Positions 1 through 7,744 of a DNA stretch of 16,493 nucleotides are shown in pieces. The DNA lies in NCBI GenBank assembly GCA_947475855.1, contig CANJPN010000067.1, forward strand, positions 1 through 16,493, given 5' to 3'. Below the pieces are notes generated by a model that did no database searches, was not told where the DNA came from, and worked only from the letters and a program-made list of their open reading frames with translations. Numbering within the stretch: the stretch's first letter is position 1; every line of letters begins with the position of its first letter. The translations under genes and the position numbers were made by a program. This DNA is from Bradyrhizobiaceae bacterium (lineage in GTDB: Bacteria > Pseudomonadota > Alphaproteobacteria > Rhizobiales > Hyphomicrobiaceae).

Positions 1-43
1 CGAGGGCAGCGGACGAGCGCCGCGTCGAAGCCTCGTTGAATTA

Positions 44-61
44 GGGTAGGACTGTCTACCC
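44..61. repeat. Short inverted repeat, possible end-of-gene hairpin
   Basis: Arms GGGTAG (44-49) and CTACCC (56-61) are perfectly complementary, with a possible extra G-U pair and a 4-nt loop. There is no downstream run of T, so it is not a classical intrinsic terminator. It directly follows a stop codon (42-44) in the one edge frame that reads like a C-terminal tail, so it could close an upstream gene. Evidence is weak. Confidence 0.25.
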
Positions 62-375
62 CACCGGTCTTCGCCGTCAATGCCGGGTATCCGTCAATCC
101 CTGCAGTCAATTTCCATGTGCCCAGCGCCAGGCGGCCGCTGACGTTCGTGCGGGTTGAGCGATGTCAACGCCAAGGGCGGACGCAGCCCCCACATTCACA
201 TCATCCAACGCGGTTCCAGCACACGCCCCATGGCACTCCCTGGTGCGAAGATACCTCGTTGATCATGTGTTTCGACGTTTGGCGCCGGCGGGCCGATGAT
301 CACCGAACGGAAGGCGAGGTGGCGATCGTGCGGCCGATCCTCCAGGACCATCGAGAAAATAAGGTGAAGCAACTC
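45..375. other. Non-coding stretch upstream of the universal stress gene
   Basis: I see no convincing gene here. The plus-strand reading frame is open from 118 into the stress-protein gene, but its translation is rich in Arg, His and Pro and does not resemble the N-terminus of any UspA protein, so I treat it as untranslated leader. A short inverted repeat (6-bp arms GGGTAG/CTACCC) lies at 44-61, without a T-tract. No clear promoter hexamers or operator could be recognised by eye. Confidence 0.5.
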
Positions 376-813
376 ATGTACAGGCATCTGCTAATAGCGA
401 CCGATGCGTCCGAGCTGGCCAACAAGGCGGTCGATCAGGGAATCGTACTGGCAAAGGCGCTGAACGCCAAGGTCACGTTCGTGTTCGTGACGGAGTCCTG
501 GGCCACCAAAGTTCCCGGCGAAATGGCAATCGGATTCCCGATCGACGCGTACGAGAAGTCGTGCGACGACAACGCCTCGCAGGTGCTGACGAAGGCGGCC
601 GCAATGGCCAAGGCTGCCGGTGTCGACTGCGATCAGAGGCACGTCCGCGACCAGTTCCCGGCCGATGGAATCATCGAGCAGTCGAAGACGAGTGGCTGTG
701 ATCTGATCGTGATGGCATCCCACGGCCGCCGCGGTCTGTCCCGGCTGTTGCTCGGCAGTCAGGCGAACCAGGTCGTCACGCACAGTGCCGTGCCGGTCCT
801 CATCTGCCGGTGA
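376..813 (+). CDS. Universal stress protein, UspA family, single domain (145 aa)
   Basis: This is a cytoplasmic nucleotide-binding stress protein of the Usp fold. The N-terminus MYRHLLIATDAS with Asp10 is the typical first strand and loop. Near the C-terminus, residues 114-128 (A-S-H-G, nine residues, then G-S) match the ATP-binding signature G-2x-G-9x-G(S/T) except that the first Gly is Ala. The end SAVPVLICR is the usual last strand (VPVLxV). The 145-aa length is normal for one Usp domain. I chose the ATG at 376 because the family begins there and AAGGTG (361-366) lies nine bases upstream; the open frame back to 118 adds unrelated residues. A cytochrome c gene follows 83 bp downstream on the same strand, so the two may be co-transcribed, perhaps in a respiratory or redox stress response (inference). 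The client or process it serves is unknown. Confidence 0.9.
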   Translation: MYRHLLIATDASELANKAVDQGIVLAKALNAKVTFVFVTESWATKVPGEMAIGFPIDAYEKSCDDNASQVLTKAAAMAKAAGVDCDQRHVRDQFPADGIIEQSKTSGCDLIVMASHGRRGLSRLLLGSQANQVVTHSAVPVLICR

Positions 814-896
814 CGCTGGCGTCGACTCGTTGGATTGGACCTCGAAGAACGCGCCGGTGACCATTGTGGCTACCGGCCATCAATTCAGGACGCCCC

Positions 897-1247
897 ATGA
901 AATCACCGGTTTCTATTCCAGGCGTCGCGGTATTCATGGCGGTTTCGATCGCAGCCATGCCTGAAGCCTTCGCACAATCCGAGGGGGTTGCATCTCGCGG
1001 AGCTGCATTTGCAGAGCAGAACTGCGCCCGGTGTCACGGCGTCGGTCCGGGCGACAAGTCCTCGCCGGTGCCAGGACTAGCGCCGTTTCGCGTTATCGCC
1101 AATTCGCCCGGCATGACAGGTCTGGCAATCGCGGTCTGGCTCCGAACGCCGCACAACGATATGCCCAATCTGGTGATCGCGGCCGAAGACCGCTCTGACC
1201 TGATCGCCTACATCGTGAGCCTCCGCGACGCCGGCAATGCCAAATAG
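897..1247 (+). CDS. Small periplasmic c-type cytochrome (116 aa)
   Basis: This is a single-heme class I-like cytochrome c, exported and matured in the periplasm, that would carry electrons between redox partners. Residues 1-26 form a Sec signal peptide ending A-F-A before Gln27. The heme-attachment motif is C43-A-R-C46-H47 and the likely distal ligand is Met89 in N-D-M-P-N. The C-terminal helix (SDLIAYIVSLRD) is typical of the cytochrome c fold. I preferred ATG 897 because AGGA at 887-890 lies six bases upstream and the signal peptide starts there; an in-frame TTG at 864 would add eleven residues and lacks such a site. It follows the universal stress gene and converges with the acyl-CoA synthetase gene, 18 bp away. 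No oxidase or dehydrogenase partner is adjacent, so its partner is unknown. Confidence 0.88.
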   Translation: MKSPVSIPGVAVFMAVSIAAMPEAFAQSEGVASRGAAFAEQNCARCHGVGPGDKSSPVPGLAPFRVIANSPGMTGLAIAVWLRTPHNDMPNLVIAAEDRSDLIAYIVSLRDAGNAK

Positions 1248-1265
1248 GTACCGCAATCCCGCGGC

Positions 1266-3950
1266 TCACCGTGCGAGCTTCAATGTGACGAGGCGCACTG
1301 CCAGATCTTCAGGATCCTTTTGAATCCTGAATCCCAGTTCCGAGCACATCTTGATCATATTGCTATTCTGGTTCAGCACCGTCCCGTACAATTCGTGGAT
1401 GCCGGTGGCGCGGGCATAGTCGATGAGATGGGACATCAACGCCCAGCCGATGCCGCGGCCCTTCAGGTCAGATCGCACGATGATCGCATATTCCGCCCTG
1501 ATATAGTCGGGATCGGCGATGAAGCGCGCTACGCCGAGCAGTTCACCATTGTCTTCGGCGAGCGCCACGAATGCCATCTCCCGCGCGTAGTCGATCTGCG
1601 TGAGCCGCGCGAGGAACTTGTGCGTCAGCGATTTCTGCGGCGCGAACAGACGCAGCCGCATGTCCTCCGCCGTCACGCGCGACAGAAACGCGGCATAGAG
1701 CGCCTCGTCTTCGGGCCGAATCGGACGCAAAAGCATTGCTTGCATCGTGCCGGCCTCAATCCGCTTCTCCCACAGTTCCGGATACGGCTTGATCGCCAGC
1801 GGCGGTCGCGGTTGCGCGGCGGCGTCCGCAATTCTTACGCGCGCGTCGAGCGCGATCACTCCGGTTTCGTCCGCGAGCAGAGGATTGATGTCGATCTCGC
1901 GGATTTCCGGATGGCGGCAAGCCAACCCGCTGAGGCGCACGAGTGCGAGCGCGATGGCGTTGGCATCGGCGGCCTCGCGATCACGATATCCCGCCAACAA
2001 TTTCGAAATGCGTGTCCCCGCGATGAGATCGTGCGCGAGCTTGATGTCGAGCGGCGGCAGCGCGAGGCAGGTGTCGGCGATAACTTCCACGGCGGTTCCG
2101 CCCGCGCCGAACATCACCAGCGGCCCGAATGTCGCATCGACCGTGATGCCTGCGATCAGCTCGTATGCGCGGGGCCGCTTGATCATCGGCGACAGCGTGA
2201 AACCCGCGATTCGCGCATCGGGCTTGATCGCCTTGATACGCGCGAGCATTGCCACGGCCGCGTCGTGCACAGCGTCGCCAGTTGCGAGGTCGAGCACCAC
2301 GCCGCCCACATCAGATTTGTGCGAGACGTCATCGGATAGGATCTTCAAAGCAACGCTGGCATGCACGGCCAGCAGTTTCTTAGCGACACGCCGTGCGTCG
2401 TCGGGATCGGCGGCTACCGACGTCGGCACCACAGGGATGCCGTAAGCCGAGACAAGCGCTTTTGCCTCGATCTCCGACAGGATGGTTCTGCCCGACTTCA
2501 GCGCATGCGCGATTACTGCGGTTGCCGTCGCGATGTCGGGCGCGTCACCCTTCGGCATCGCCGGCGGCGTCCGCATCAACTCGTCTTGCGCACGCCCGTA
2601 GCGCACCATCTGCATGTAGCCGCGCACGGCCGCGCCGGGCGTTTCGAACGTCGCGACGCCGGCCTCCGCGAACAGCCGCCTCGCATCCGCGACAGCGGCG
2701 CTGCCGAGCCAATTCGTGATCAGCGGCTTCGTCGGTTGTGCAGCTTGCCACGTCGAGATCACGCGCCGGGCGATCTCCGTGCTGGAGGCGAGCGCTGTCG
2801 GACAGTTGATCGCGAGCACCGCGTCGCAATCCGGGTCCGTCAGCGCCACCGCCAGCGCATCAGCATACCTCTCTGGTCCGGCATCGCCGATCACGTCCAC
2901 TGGATTGGCTCGTGACCAGTTATCTGGGAGTTTGCCGTCGAGCAGCCCGATCGTTTGCGGTGAAAGCTGCGCCAGCCGGCCGTGCTCGTCGCCCAGATGA
3001 TCGGCAGCGAGCACGCCCGCGCCGCCGCCGTTGGTGAGTATCAGCAACCGTTCACCTGTATGCCGCGGCATGCGCGAGAGCATTTCGGCGGCCTCGAACA
3101 GCTCTTCGAGCGCGTTGACGCGCAAGACGCCGGCCCGCCGGAATGCAGCGTCGTAGGCAGCATCGAGCCCCGCGAGGCGGCCGGTGTGCGATGCTGCCGC
3201 CTTCGACGCCGCAGCGTTACGCCCCGCCTTGATCGCGATCACCGGCTTTACGCGCGCCGCCCGCCGCGCCGCCGACAGGAATTTCTCCGCGTGTGTGATC
3301 GCCTCGACGTAGAGCAGGATGGCCCGGCTCTGCGTATCGCCGGCGAGATAGTCGAGCATGTCGCCGAAATCGACGTCTTCCATATCGCCGAGCGAGAGCA
3401 CGTGAGAAAATCCGATGCGCCGCGAATTCGCCCAGTCGATCACCGCGGTGATGAGCGCACCCGACTGAGACAGGAACGCGAGATCGCCGGGCAATGCCTT
3501 GCACTGCGCGAAACTCGCGTTTAGCCCGATACGGGGCAGCAGCAGGCCGATGCAGTTCGGCCCGAGTACGCGCAACAATTGCGCGCGCCCCGCGTCGAGC
3601 ATCTGCTGTCGCGCATCCGCCGTGAGCCCCGCAGTGATCACGACGGCGGCCCGCGCACCGCGCACAGCAGCCTCACCGACGAGCTGAGCGACGGTCGGCG
3701 CGGGCGTCGCGATCACGACCAGATCGGGCGTCTTCGGTAGCGCGGCGATCGACTCGAAACATGGCCGCCCGTGTACGAAGTCGGCCTTAGGGTTGACGAA
3801 CATGATATCGCCGCCGAACCCCGGCGCCCCGAGCCCCGGAGCGATGAGATTGCCTGCGATGGTCGATCCGACCGACCCGCTCCGCTCTGTCGCGCCGACG
3901 AGGGCGACCGACGTCGGAGCCAGCAGCGCATCGAGGTTCCTGATCGTCAT
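1266..3950 (-). CDS. Fused NDP-forming acyl-CoA synthetase / GNAT acetyltransferase (894 aa)
   Basis: This large cytoplasmic protein has the architecture of PatZ/YfiQ and Pat. Residues ~5-130 are a CoA-binding Rossmann domain (SVALVGATERSGSVG). Residues ~150-460 are the succinyl-CoA-synthetase-like ligase domain, with S254-H255-T256-G257 carrying the His that is phosphorylated in ADP-forming acetyl-CoA synthetases. Residues ~480-710 are an ATP-grasp domain (K-S-D-V-G-G around 545-550; E-I-D-I-N-P 685-690). Residues ~739-894 are a GNAT domain with the acetyl-CoA loop K-G-R-G-I-G (830-835). Family knowledge: such proteins acetylate lysines of AMP-forming acyl-CoA synthetases, and enterobacterial Pat is reported to have lost the ligase His, which is retained here. 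Start ATG 3950 has GGAGG twelve bases upstream (3963-3967 on plus). It is divergent from the first TctC gene. True ligase, protein acetyltransferase, or both cannot be settled from sequence. Confidence 0.92.
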   Translation of the reverse strand: MTIRNLDALLAPTSVALVGATERSGSVGSTIAGNLIAPGLGAPGFGGDIMFVNPKADFVHGRPCFESIAALPKTPDLVVIATPAPTVAQLVGEAAVRGARAAVVITAGLTADARQQMLDAGRAQLLRVLGPNCIGLLLPRIGLNASFAQCKALPGDLAFLSQSGALITAVIDWANSRRIGFSHVLSLGDMEDVDFGDMLDYLAGDTQSRAILLYVEAITHAEKFLSAARRAARVKPVIAIKAGRNAAASKAAASHTGRLAGLDAAYDAAFRRAGVLRVNALEELFEAAEMLSRMPRHTGERLLILTNGGGAGVLAADHLGDEHGRLAQLSPQTIGLLDGKLPDNWSRANPVDVIGDAGPERYADALAVALTDPDCDAVLAINCPTALASSTEIARRVISTWQAAQPTKPLITNWLGSAAVADARRLFAEAGVATFETPGAAVRGYMQMVRYGRAQDELMRTPPAMPKGDAPDIATATAVIAHALKSGRTILSEIEAKALVSAYGIPVVPTSVAADPDDARRVAKKLLAVHASVALKILSDDVSHKSDVGGVVLDLATGDAVHDAAVAMLARIKAIKPDARIAGFTLSPMIKRPRAYELIAGITVDATFGPLVMFGAGGTAVEVIADTCLALPPLDIKLAHDLIAGTRISKLLAGYRDREAADANAIALALVRLSGLACRHPEIREIDINPLLADETGVIALDARVRIADAAAQPRPPLAIKPYPELWEKRIEAGTMQAMLLRPIRPEDEALYAAFLSRVTAEDMRLRLFAPQKSLTHKFLARLTQIDYAREMAFVALAEDNGELLGVARFIADPDYIRAEYAIIVRSDLKGRGIGWALMSHLIDYARATGIHELYGTVLNQNSNMIKMCSELGFRIQKDPEDLAVRLVTLKLAR

Positions 3951-4181
3951 CGGGTTGTTCTGCCTCCAAGCTTACGGTGCGCGGCTCGGTGTGCCCGGCA
4001 GAGCGCCGCCCATAAGGCGCAAGCGGCACGCCCGTCGCCTTGACGGCCATCAAATCCTAGAGCCGGCATGCGGGCCCGACCCGGCTGGCGCTCATGATCA
4101 CCTTCGCGTATTGCTGTTGCCGGCACGGGACGGATGGGGCGGAGGATGCAAACCGCGCTTCAAACCAGGGAGCTGAACGCG
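3951..4181. promoter_or_regulatory. Divergent intergenic region, presumed two-way promoter
   Basis: These 231 bp separate the minus-strand synthetase/acetyltransferase gene from the plus-strand TctC genes, so promoters for both should lie here. I could not find a convincing -35/-10 pair; TTGACG at 4040-4045 has no good -10 partner at the right distance. The only sites I can support are ribosome-binding sites: GGAGG for the minus-strand gene (plus coordinates 3963-3967) and AGGGAG (4167-4172) nine bases before ATG 4182. Confidence 0.5.
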
Positions 4182-5156
4182 ATGAGGCTTATTCGAGCGG
4201 GCATTGCGCTCATATCAGCGACAGCTTTGTTTACGGCGGCGTCGGCACCGGTGTGGGCCCAGGACTATCCGGCGAAGCCCGTTCGCATGGTGCTGCCATT
4301 TGCTCCCGGCGGCAGCACGGACCTCATTGCCCGCATGGTTGCGCACCAGCTCACCGAGCGTCTGGGCAAGCAGTTCTCCGTCGACAATCGTGCCGGTGCG
4401 GGTGGCACGCTCGGCACCGAGATCGTGCTGAACTCGCCCCCGGACGGTTACACTCTGCTGGTCGTATCGATGGCGCACGCGGTCAACCCGTGGCTCTACA
4501 AGCTCAAATACGACATGACCAAAGACTTCGTGCCGGTCGCGATCTTCGGCCAGGTGGCGAGCGCGCTGGTGGTCCATCCGTCCGTGCCGGCCAACAACGT
4601 CAAGGAGCTGATCGCGCTCGCCAAGGCCAAGCCCGCCTCGATCCACATCGGCCATGCCGGCGTCGGCAGCTTCCAGCATCTCTCGGTGGCGAACTTCGCC
4701 TATATGGCGGGCATCGACATCGTCGAGGTGCCGTTCAAGGGCGGCGGACCGGCACTGGTGGACGTGCTGGGCGGTCATAGCCAGGCGCTGATCAGCGCGC
4801 TGATCTCCTCCGTGCCGCACGTCAAGTCGGGCAAGTTGCGTGGTTTGGCAACGACCGGCGTCAAGCGGCATCCCTTGCTGCCGGATTTACCCACGGTTTC
4901 CGAGGCGGGCGTGCCGGGTTACTCTGCCGTCAATTGGTTCGGCCTCGCTGGTCCCAAGGGTCTCCCCGCGCCGATCGTGGAGAAGCTGCACAAGGAAGTC
5001 ACGGCGGCGCTGGGCACGAACGCCGTCAAGGAACAGTTCGAGAAAGACGCGTCGGAGGTCGTGACGATGAGCACGGCGGAATTCTCGAAGTATATTTCCG
5101 ACGAGACCGATAAATGGGGGAAGGTGGTCGCAGCTGCCGGCATCAAGGCGCAGTGA
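4182..5156 (+). CDS. TctC/Bug-family periplasmic solute-binding protein, copy 1 (324 aa)
   Basis: This is a periplasmic substrate-binding protein of the tripartite tricarboxylate transporter family, also called Bug receptors, which bind carboxylates and other small organics. Residues 1-26 are a Sec signal peptide ending V-W-A before Gln27. The mature protein begins Q-D-Y-P-A-K-P-V-R, followed by the family blocks PFAPGGS, VDNRAGAGG and DGYTLLV. The ~298-residue mature length is normal. I moved the start from the upstream in-frame ATG at 4134 to ATG 4182, where the signal peptide begins and AGGGAG lies nine bases upstream. It is followed 190 bp later by a paralogue of equal mature length that aligns without gaps. 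No TctA or TctB membrane subunits are nearby, so it may be an orphan receptor or work with a distant permease. The ligand is unknown. Confidence 0.93.
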   Translation: MRLIRAGIALISATALFTAASAPVWAQDYPAKPVRMVLPFAPGGSTDLIARMVAHQLTERLGKQFSVDNRAGAGGTLGTEIVLNSPPDGYTLLVVSMAHAVNPWLYKLKYDMTKDFVPVAIFGQVASALVVHPSVPANNVKELIALAKAKPASIHIGHAGVGSFQHLSVANFAYMAGIDIVEVPFKGGGPALVDVLGGHSQALISALISSVPHVKSGKLRGLATTGVKRHPLLPDLPTVSEAGVPGYSAVNWFGLAGPKGLPAPIVEKLHKEVTAALGTNAVKEQFEKDASEVVTMSTAEFSKYISDETDKWGKVVAAAGIKAQ

Positions 5157-5346
5157 CACCGCCGCCATTTGGCGAGCATCCATCTCCAGCCAGCGCGCAA
5201 TGGCACCACTGCTGGTCATGCATCCGGACTATGGGGCACAGCGCACTGGAACCGCACGCCGTCCGACCTTATTATAAAAGCCGGTCAATTGCGGCGCCCG
5301 CCCGAGAGCTGGCGCTGAAACAACTGAGATCCATAGGAAACGCCTG

Positions 5347-6315
5347 ATGAAGCGCACAGCCGCAACCCTCGCCGCACTCGGCGCCAGCCTCATGGCCCTC
5401 TCGGCCGTTGCTTCCGCCCAGGACTACCCGGCCCGCCCGATCCGCATGATCATTCCTTTCCCGCCGGGCGGCTCGAACGACGTCGTCGGCCGGATGGTTG
5501 CGACCAAGCTCGGCGACAAGATCGGCAAGCAGGTCATCGTCGACAACCGCGCTGGCGCGGGCGGCGTGGTCGGAACCGAGGTCGCCATCGCCTCGCCGGC
5601 CGACGGCTACACACTGCTGGTCATCTCGCTGGCACACGCGGTGAACCCCTGGCTCTACAAGCTCAAGTACGACTCGTTGAAGTCGATTACGCCGATCGCG
5701 CTGGTCGGCGCCGGCCCGAACGTCTTGACGGTCAACCCGAGCCTGCCGGTCAATTCGGTCAAGGAGTTCCTCGACTACGCGAAGGCCAACCCCGGCAAGC
5801 TCAATATGGCCCATGCCGGCGTCGGCAGCTTCCAGCACCTGGGCTCCTCGCTGTTCCTGGTCATGACCAAGCTCGACATCGTGCAAGTGCCGTTCAAGGG
5901 CGGCGGTCCCGCCATGATCGACGTCATCGCCGGCCATAGCCAGGTGACAATGGGCTCGCTCGTCCAGACCACGCCGCACATCAAGTCGGGCAAGCTCCGC
6001 GCCCTCGGAGTCGGCAGCCTCAAGCGTGTCGCGATCCTGCCCGAGCTGCCGCCGATCGCTGATGCCGGCGTGCCCGGCTACGAGGCCATGAACTGGTGGG
6101 GCGTCGTCGGCCCGGCCGGTTTGCCCCAGACGATCGTCGACAAGGTCCGCTCGGATATCGAGGCGGTGCAGGATACTGCCGAGCTGAAAGCCGCTTTCGA
6201 GAAGGAAGGCGCCGAAATCGTCAAGATGGGCTCCGCCGACTTCGGCAAATTCATCGGCGTCGAACTCGGCAAGTGGGAAAAGGTCGTCAAGGAAGCAAAC
6301 ATCAAGGCTGAGTAA
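5347..6315 (+). CDS. TctC/Bug-family periplasmic solute-binding protein, copy 2 (322 aa)
   Basis: This second Bug-family receptor is paralogous to the preceding gene. Residues 1-24 are a signal peptide ending A-S-A before Gln25, and the mature part starts Q-D-Y-P-A-R-P-I-R. By eye it aligns with copy 1 along all ~298 mature residues without gaps and is well over half identical. The most conserved blocks are AHAVNPWLYKLKYD, HAGVGSFQHL and VPFKGGGPA, which suggests a shared ligand class. The ATG at 5347 is supported by AGGAAA (5335-5340) six bases upstream. The 190 bp between the copies could hold its own promoter; an AT-rich patch at 5270-5279 is the only candidate and has no clear -35. No TctAB genes are seen. 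The gene leads into a Liv-type ABC operon, so it may supply the same pathway (inference). Confidence 0.93.
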   Translation: MKRTAATLAALGASLMALSAVASAQDYPARPIRMIIPFPPGGSNDVVGRMVATKLGDKIGKQVIVDNRAGAGGVVGTEVAIASPADGYTLLVISLAHAVNPWLYKLKYDSLKSITPIALVGAGPNVLTVNPSLPVNSVKEFLDYAKANPGKLNMAHAGVGSFQHLGSSLFLVMTKLDIVQVPFKGGGPAMIDVIAGHSQVTMGSLVQTTPHIKSGKLRALGVGSLKRVAILPELPPIADAGVPGYEAMNWWGVVGPAGLPQTIVDKVRSDIEAVQDTAELKAAFEKEGAEIVKMGSADFGKFIGVELGKWEKVVKEANIKAE

Positions 6316-6346
6316 TGCGGCCTGGTCGCCGAACGCTTGGTGGCAT

Positions 6347-6378
6347 CGTCCATTCAGACACTCGTCCATTCAGGCACT
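6347..6378. repeat. Tandem 16-bp direct repeat between binding-protein genes
   Basis: CGTCCATTCAGACACT (6347-6362) is followed immediately by CGTCCATTCAGGCACT (6363-6378), identical but for one base. It lies in the 146-bp gap between TctC copy 2 and the ABC binding protein. Arms GGTCGCC (6324-6330) and GGCGACC (6379-6385) flank it and could pair, placing the repeats in a loop. It could be a regulator-binding site in the ABC operon promoter, or a small replication-slippage duplication. A second minor tandem, CTTCATA twice, is at 6404-6417. Confidence 0.7.
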
Positions 6379-6447
6379 GGCGACCGGAACCGGACTAGCG
6401 TAACTTCATACTTCATAGAGTGCGGGCATCAGACCCACGAAATCTTC

Positions 6448-6453
6448 GGGAGG
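6448..6453 (+). promoter_or_regulatory. Ribosome-binding site fixing the GTG start at 6462
   Basis: GGGAGG lies eight bases before GTG 6462. The frame is also open from an upstream GTG at 6420, but that one has no such site and would place fourteen unrelated residues before the basic start of the signal peptide. Confidence 0.75.
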
Positions 6454-6461
6454 AATACTGC

Positions 6462-7736
6462 GTGAGCAAGATCAAGGTGACACGGCGTACTGCCGTGCAG
6501 ATGACCGGCGCGGCAGCGGTAGCCACCGGCACGACGTTCGGCCCTCAGATGGCCAGCGCGCAGCAAGGCCCTGTGAAAATTGGCCTCTCCATGCCGCAGA
6601 CGGGCGGTCTCGCAGCCGGCGGCCGGGCTTCGCTGCTGGGCATCGAGGTCTGGAAGGACGACATCAACGCCAAGGGCGGCTTGCTCGGCCGCAAGGTCGA
6701 GCTGGTGGTTTACGACGACCAGTCCAGCGCCACGACGACCCCGGCGATCTATTCCAAGCTGCTCGACGTCGACAAGGTCGACCTGCTCTTCGCCCCCTAC
6801 GCGACCGTGCCGACCGGTCCGATCATGCCGCTGGTCAAGCAGCGTGATCTCCTGCTGATGGGCAACTTCTCCTTCCAGGTGAACCAGACCGTCAAGCACG
6901 ACAAGTGGTTCAACATCGCGCCGTGGGGACCCGCCGACAGTTGGGGCCGCAGCTTCATCGAGATCGGCGAGAAGGCCGGTGCGCAGAGCATCGCGTTCTT
7001 GGCCGCCGACCAGGAGTTCGCGCAGAACCTCGTCAAGCTCGCCAAGGGCGTCGCCGACGAGAAGAAGATGAAGACGGTGTTCGAGCAGAACTATCCGCCC
7101 AACACGGTCGAGTTCTCGGCCATCATCCGCGCCTTGCGTGGCGCCCGCGCGGACATGGTCTTCGTCTGTTCCTATCCGCCCGACAGCGCCGGCATTCTGC
7201 GCGCGGTCAACGAGATCGGCATCGGCGAGAACGTCAAGATCTTCGGCGGCGGCATGGTCGGCCTGCAGTTCACCGCCGTGATGGAATCGATGGGCTCGCT
7301 GCTCAACGGCGTCATCAACTTCAATAGCTGGTTGCCCGAACCATCCATGTACTTCGAAGGCACGAAGGAGTTCTTCGCCAAGTATCAGCCGCGCGCGGTT
7401 GCCGCCAAGGTCGATCCGCTCGGCTACTACCTCGCCCCCTACGGCTATGCCCAAGGCCAGCTCATCGAGCAGGCCGTCGCGTCCGTGAAGTCGCTCGACC
7501 ACAAGGCGATCGCCGGCTACCTGCGTTCCAACACCCACAAGACGATCGTCGGTTCGATCAAGTTCGCCGCCGACGGCGAGTGGGAGAAGACGGGCACGGT
7601 ACAGGCGCAGTTCCGCGGCGTGAAGGACAAGGACATCGAGCAGTTCCGCGGACCCGGCAAGCAGGTCATCTTGTCTCCGGCCGACCGCAAGACGGGCGAG
7701 CCCATCATCCCGTTCGAGAAAGCCCGCAAGGGTTGA
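6462..7736 (+). CDS. Branched-chain-amino-acid-type ABC transporter substrate-binding protein (424 aa)
   Basis: This periplasmic binding protein of the Peripla_BP_6 (LivJ-like) fold captures the substrate for the LivHMGF importer encoded directly downstream. Residues 1-33 are a leader with a twin arginine (T-R8-R9-T-A-V) and a likely cut after A-S-A33, so Tat export is possible. The mature domain opens with V-K-I-G-L-S-M-P-Q-T-G-G and has the family segment I-N-A-K-G-G-L-L-G-R (68-77) followed by VELVVYDDQSS. The length is typical for the non-amino-acid branch of this family, whose members often bind aromatic acids, amides or other organics. GTG at 6462 is chosen from GGGAGG upstream. It is first in the ABC operon; a strong hairpin after its stop probably raises its expression relative to the permease genes. 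The ligand cannot be predicted. Confidence 0.92.
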   Translation: MSKIKVTRRTAVQMTGAAAVATGTTFGPQMASAQQGPVKIGLSMPQTGGLAAGGRASLLGIEVWKDDINAKGGLLGRKVELVVYDDQSSATTTPAIYSKLLDVDKVDLLFAPYATVPTGPIMPLVKQRDLLLMGNFSFQVNQTVKHDKWFNIAPWGPADSWGRSFIEIGEKAGAQSIAFLAADQEFAQNLVKLAKGVADEKKMKTVFEQNYPPNTVEFSAIIRALRGARADMVFVCSYPPDSAGILRAVNEIGIGENVKIFGGGMVGLQFTAVMESMGSLLNGVINFNSWLPEPSMYFEGTKEFFAKYQPRAVAAKVDPLGYYLAPYGYAQGQLIEQAVASVKSLDHKAIAGYLRSNTHKTIVGSIKFAADGEWEKTGTVQAQFRGVKDKDIEQFRGPGKQVILSPADRKTGEPIIPFEKARKG

Positions 7737-7744
7737 GGATCACG

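Noticed and set aside
3..44. Possible C-terminal tail of an upstream plus-strand gene (ending E-A-S-L-N-stop)
   Set aside because: Only 13 codons are visible and another forward frame is about as plausible; there is not enough to support a gene.
259..272. FNR/FixK-like site (TTGAT half-site) upstream of the universal stress gene
   Set aside because: The second half-site does not match ATCAA, so only one chance-level half is present.
118..375. N-terminal extension of the universal stress protein (86 extra residues)
   Set aside because: The extension is rich in Arg, His and Pro with no Usp similarity; ATG 376 has a ribosome-binding site and matches the family start.
812..823. Small GACGC/GCGTC inverted repeat after the universal stress gene as a terminator
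   Set aside because: Five-base arms with a 2-nt gap cannot form a proper hairpin loop, and no U-run follows.
1320..2339. 339-aa open frame on the plus strand opposite the synthetase gene
   Set aside because: It is Arg/His-rich and shows no domain features; it is a GC-driven antisense shadow of a well-supported gene.
5201..5215. Sigma-54-like promoter (TGGCAC) between the TctC genes
   Set aside because: The required GC element at the correct spacing is missing.
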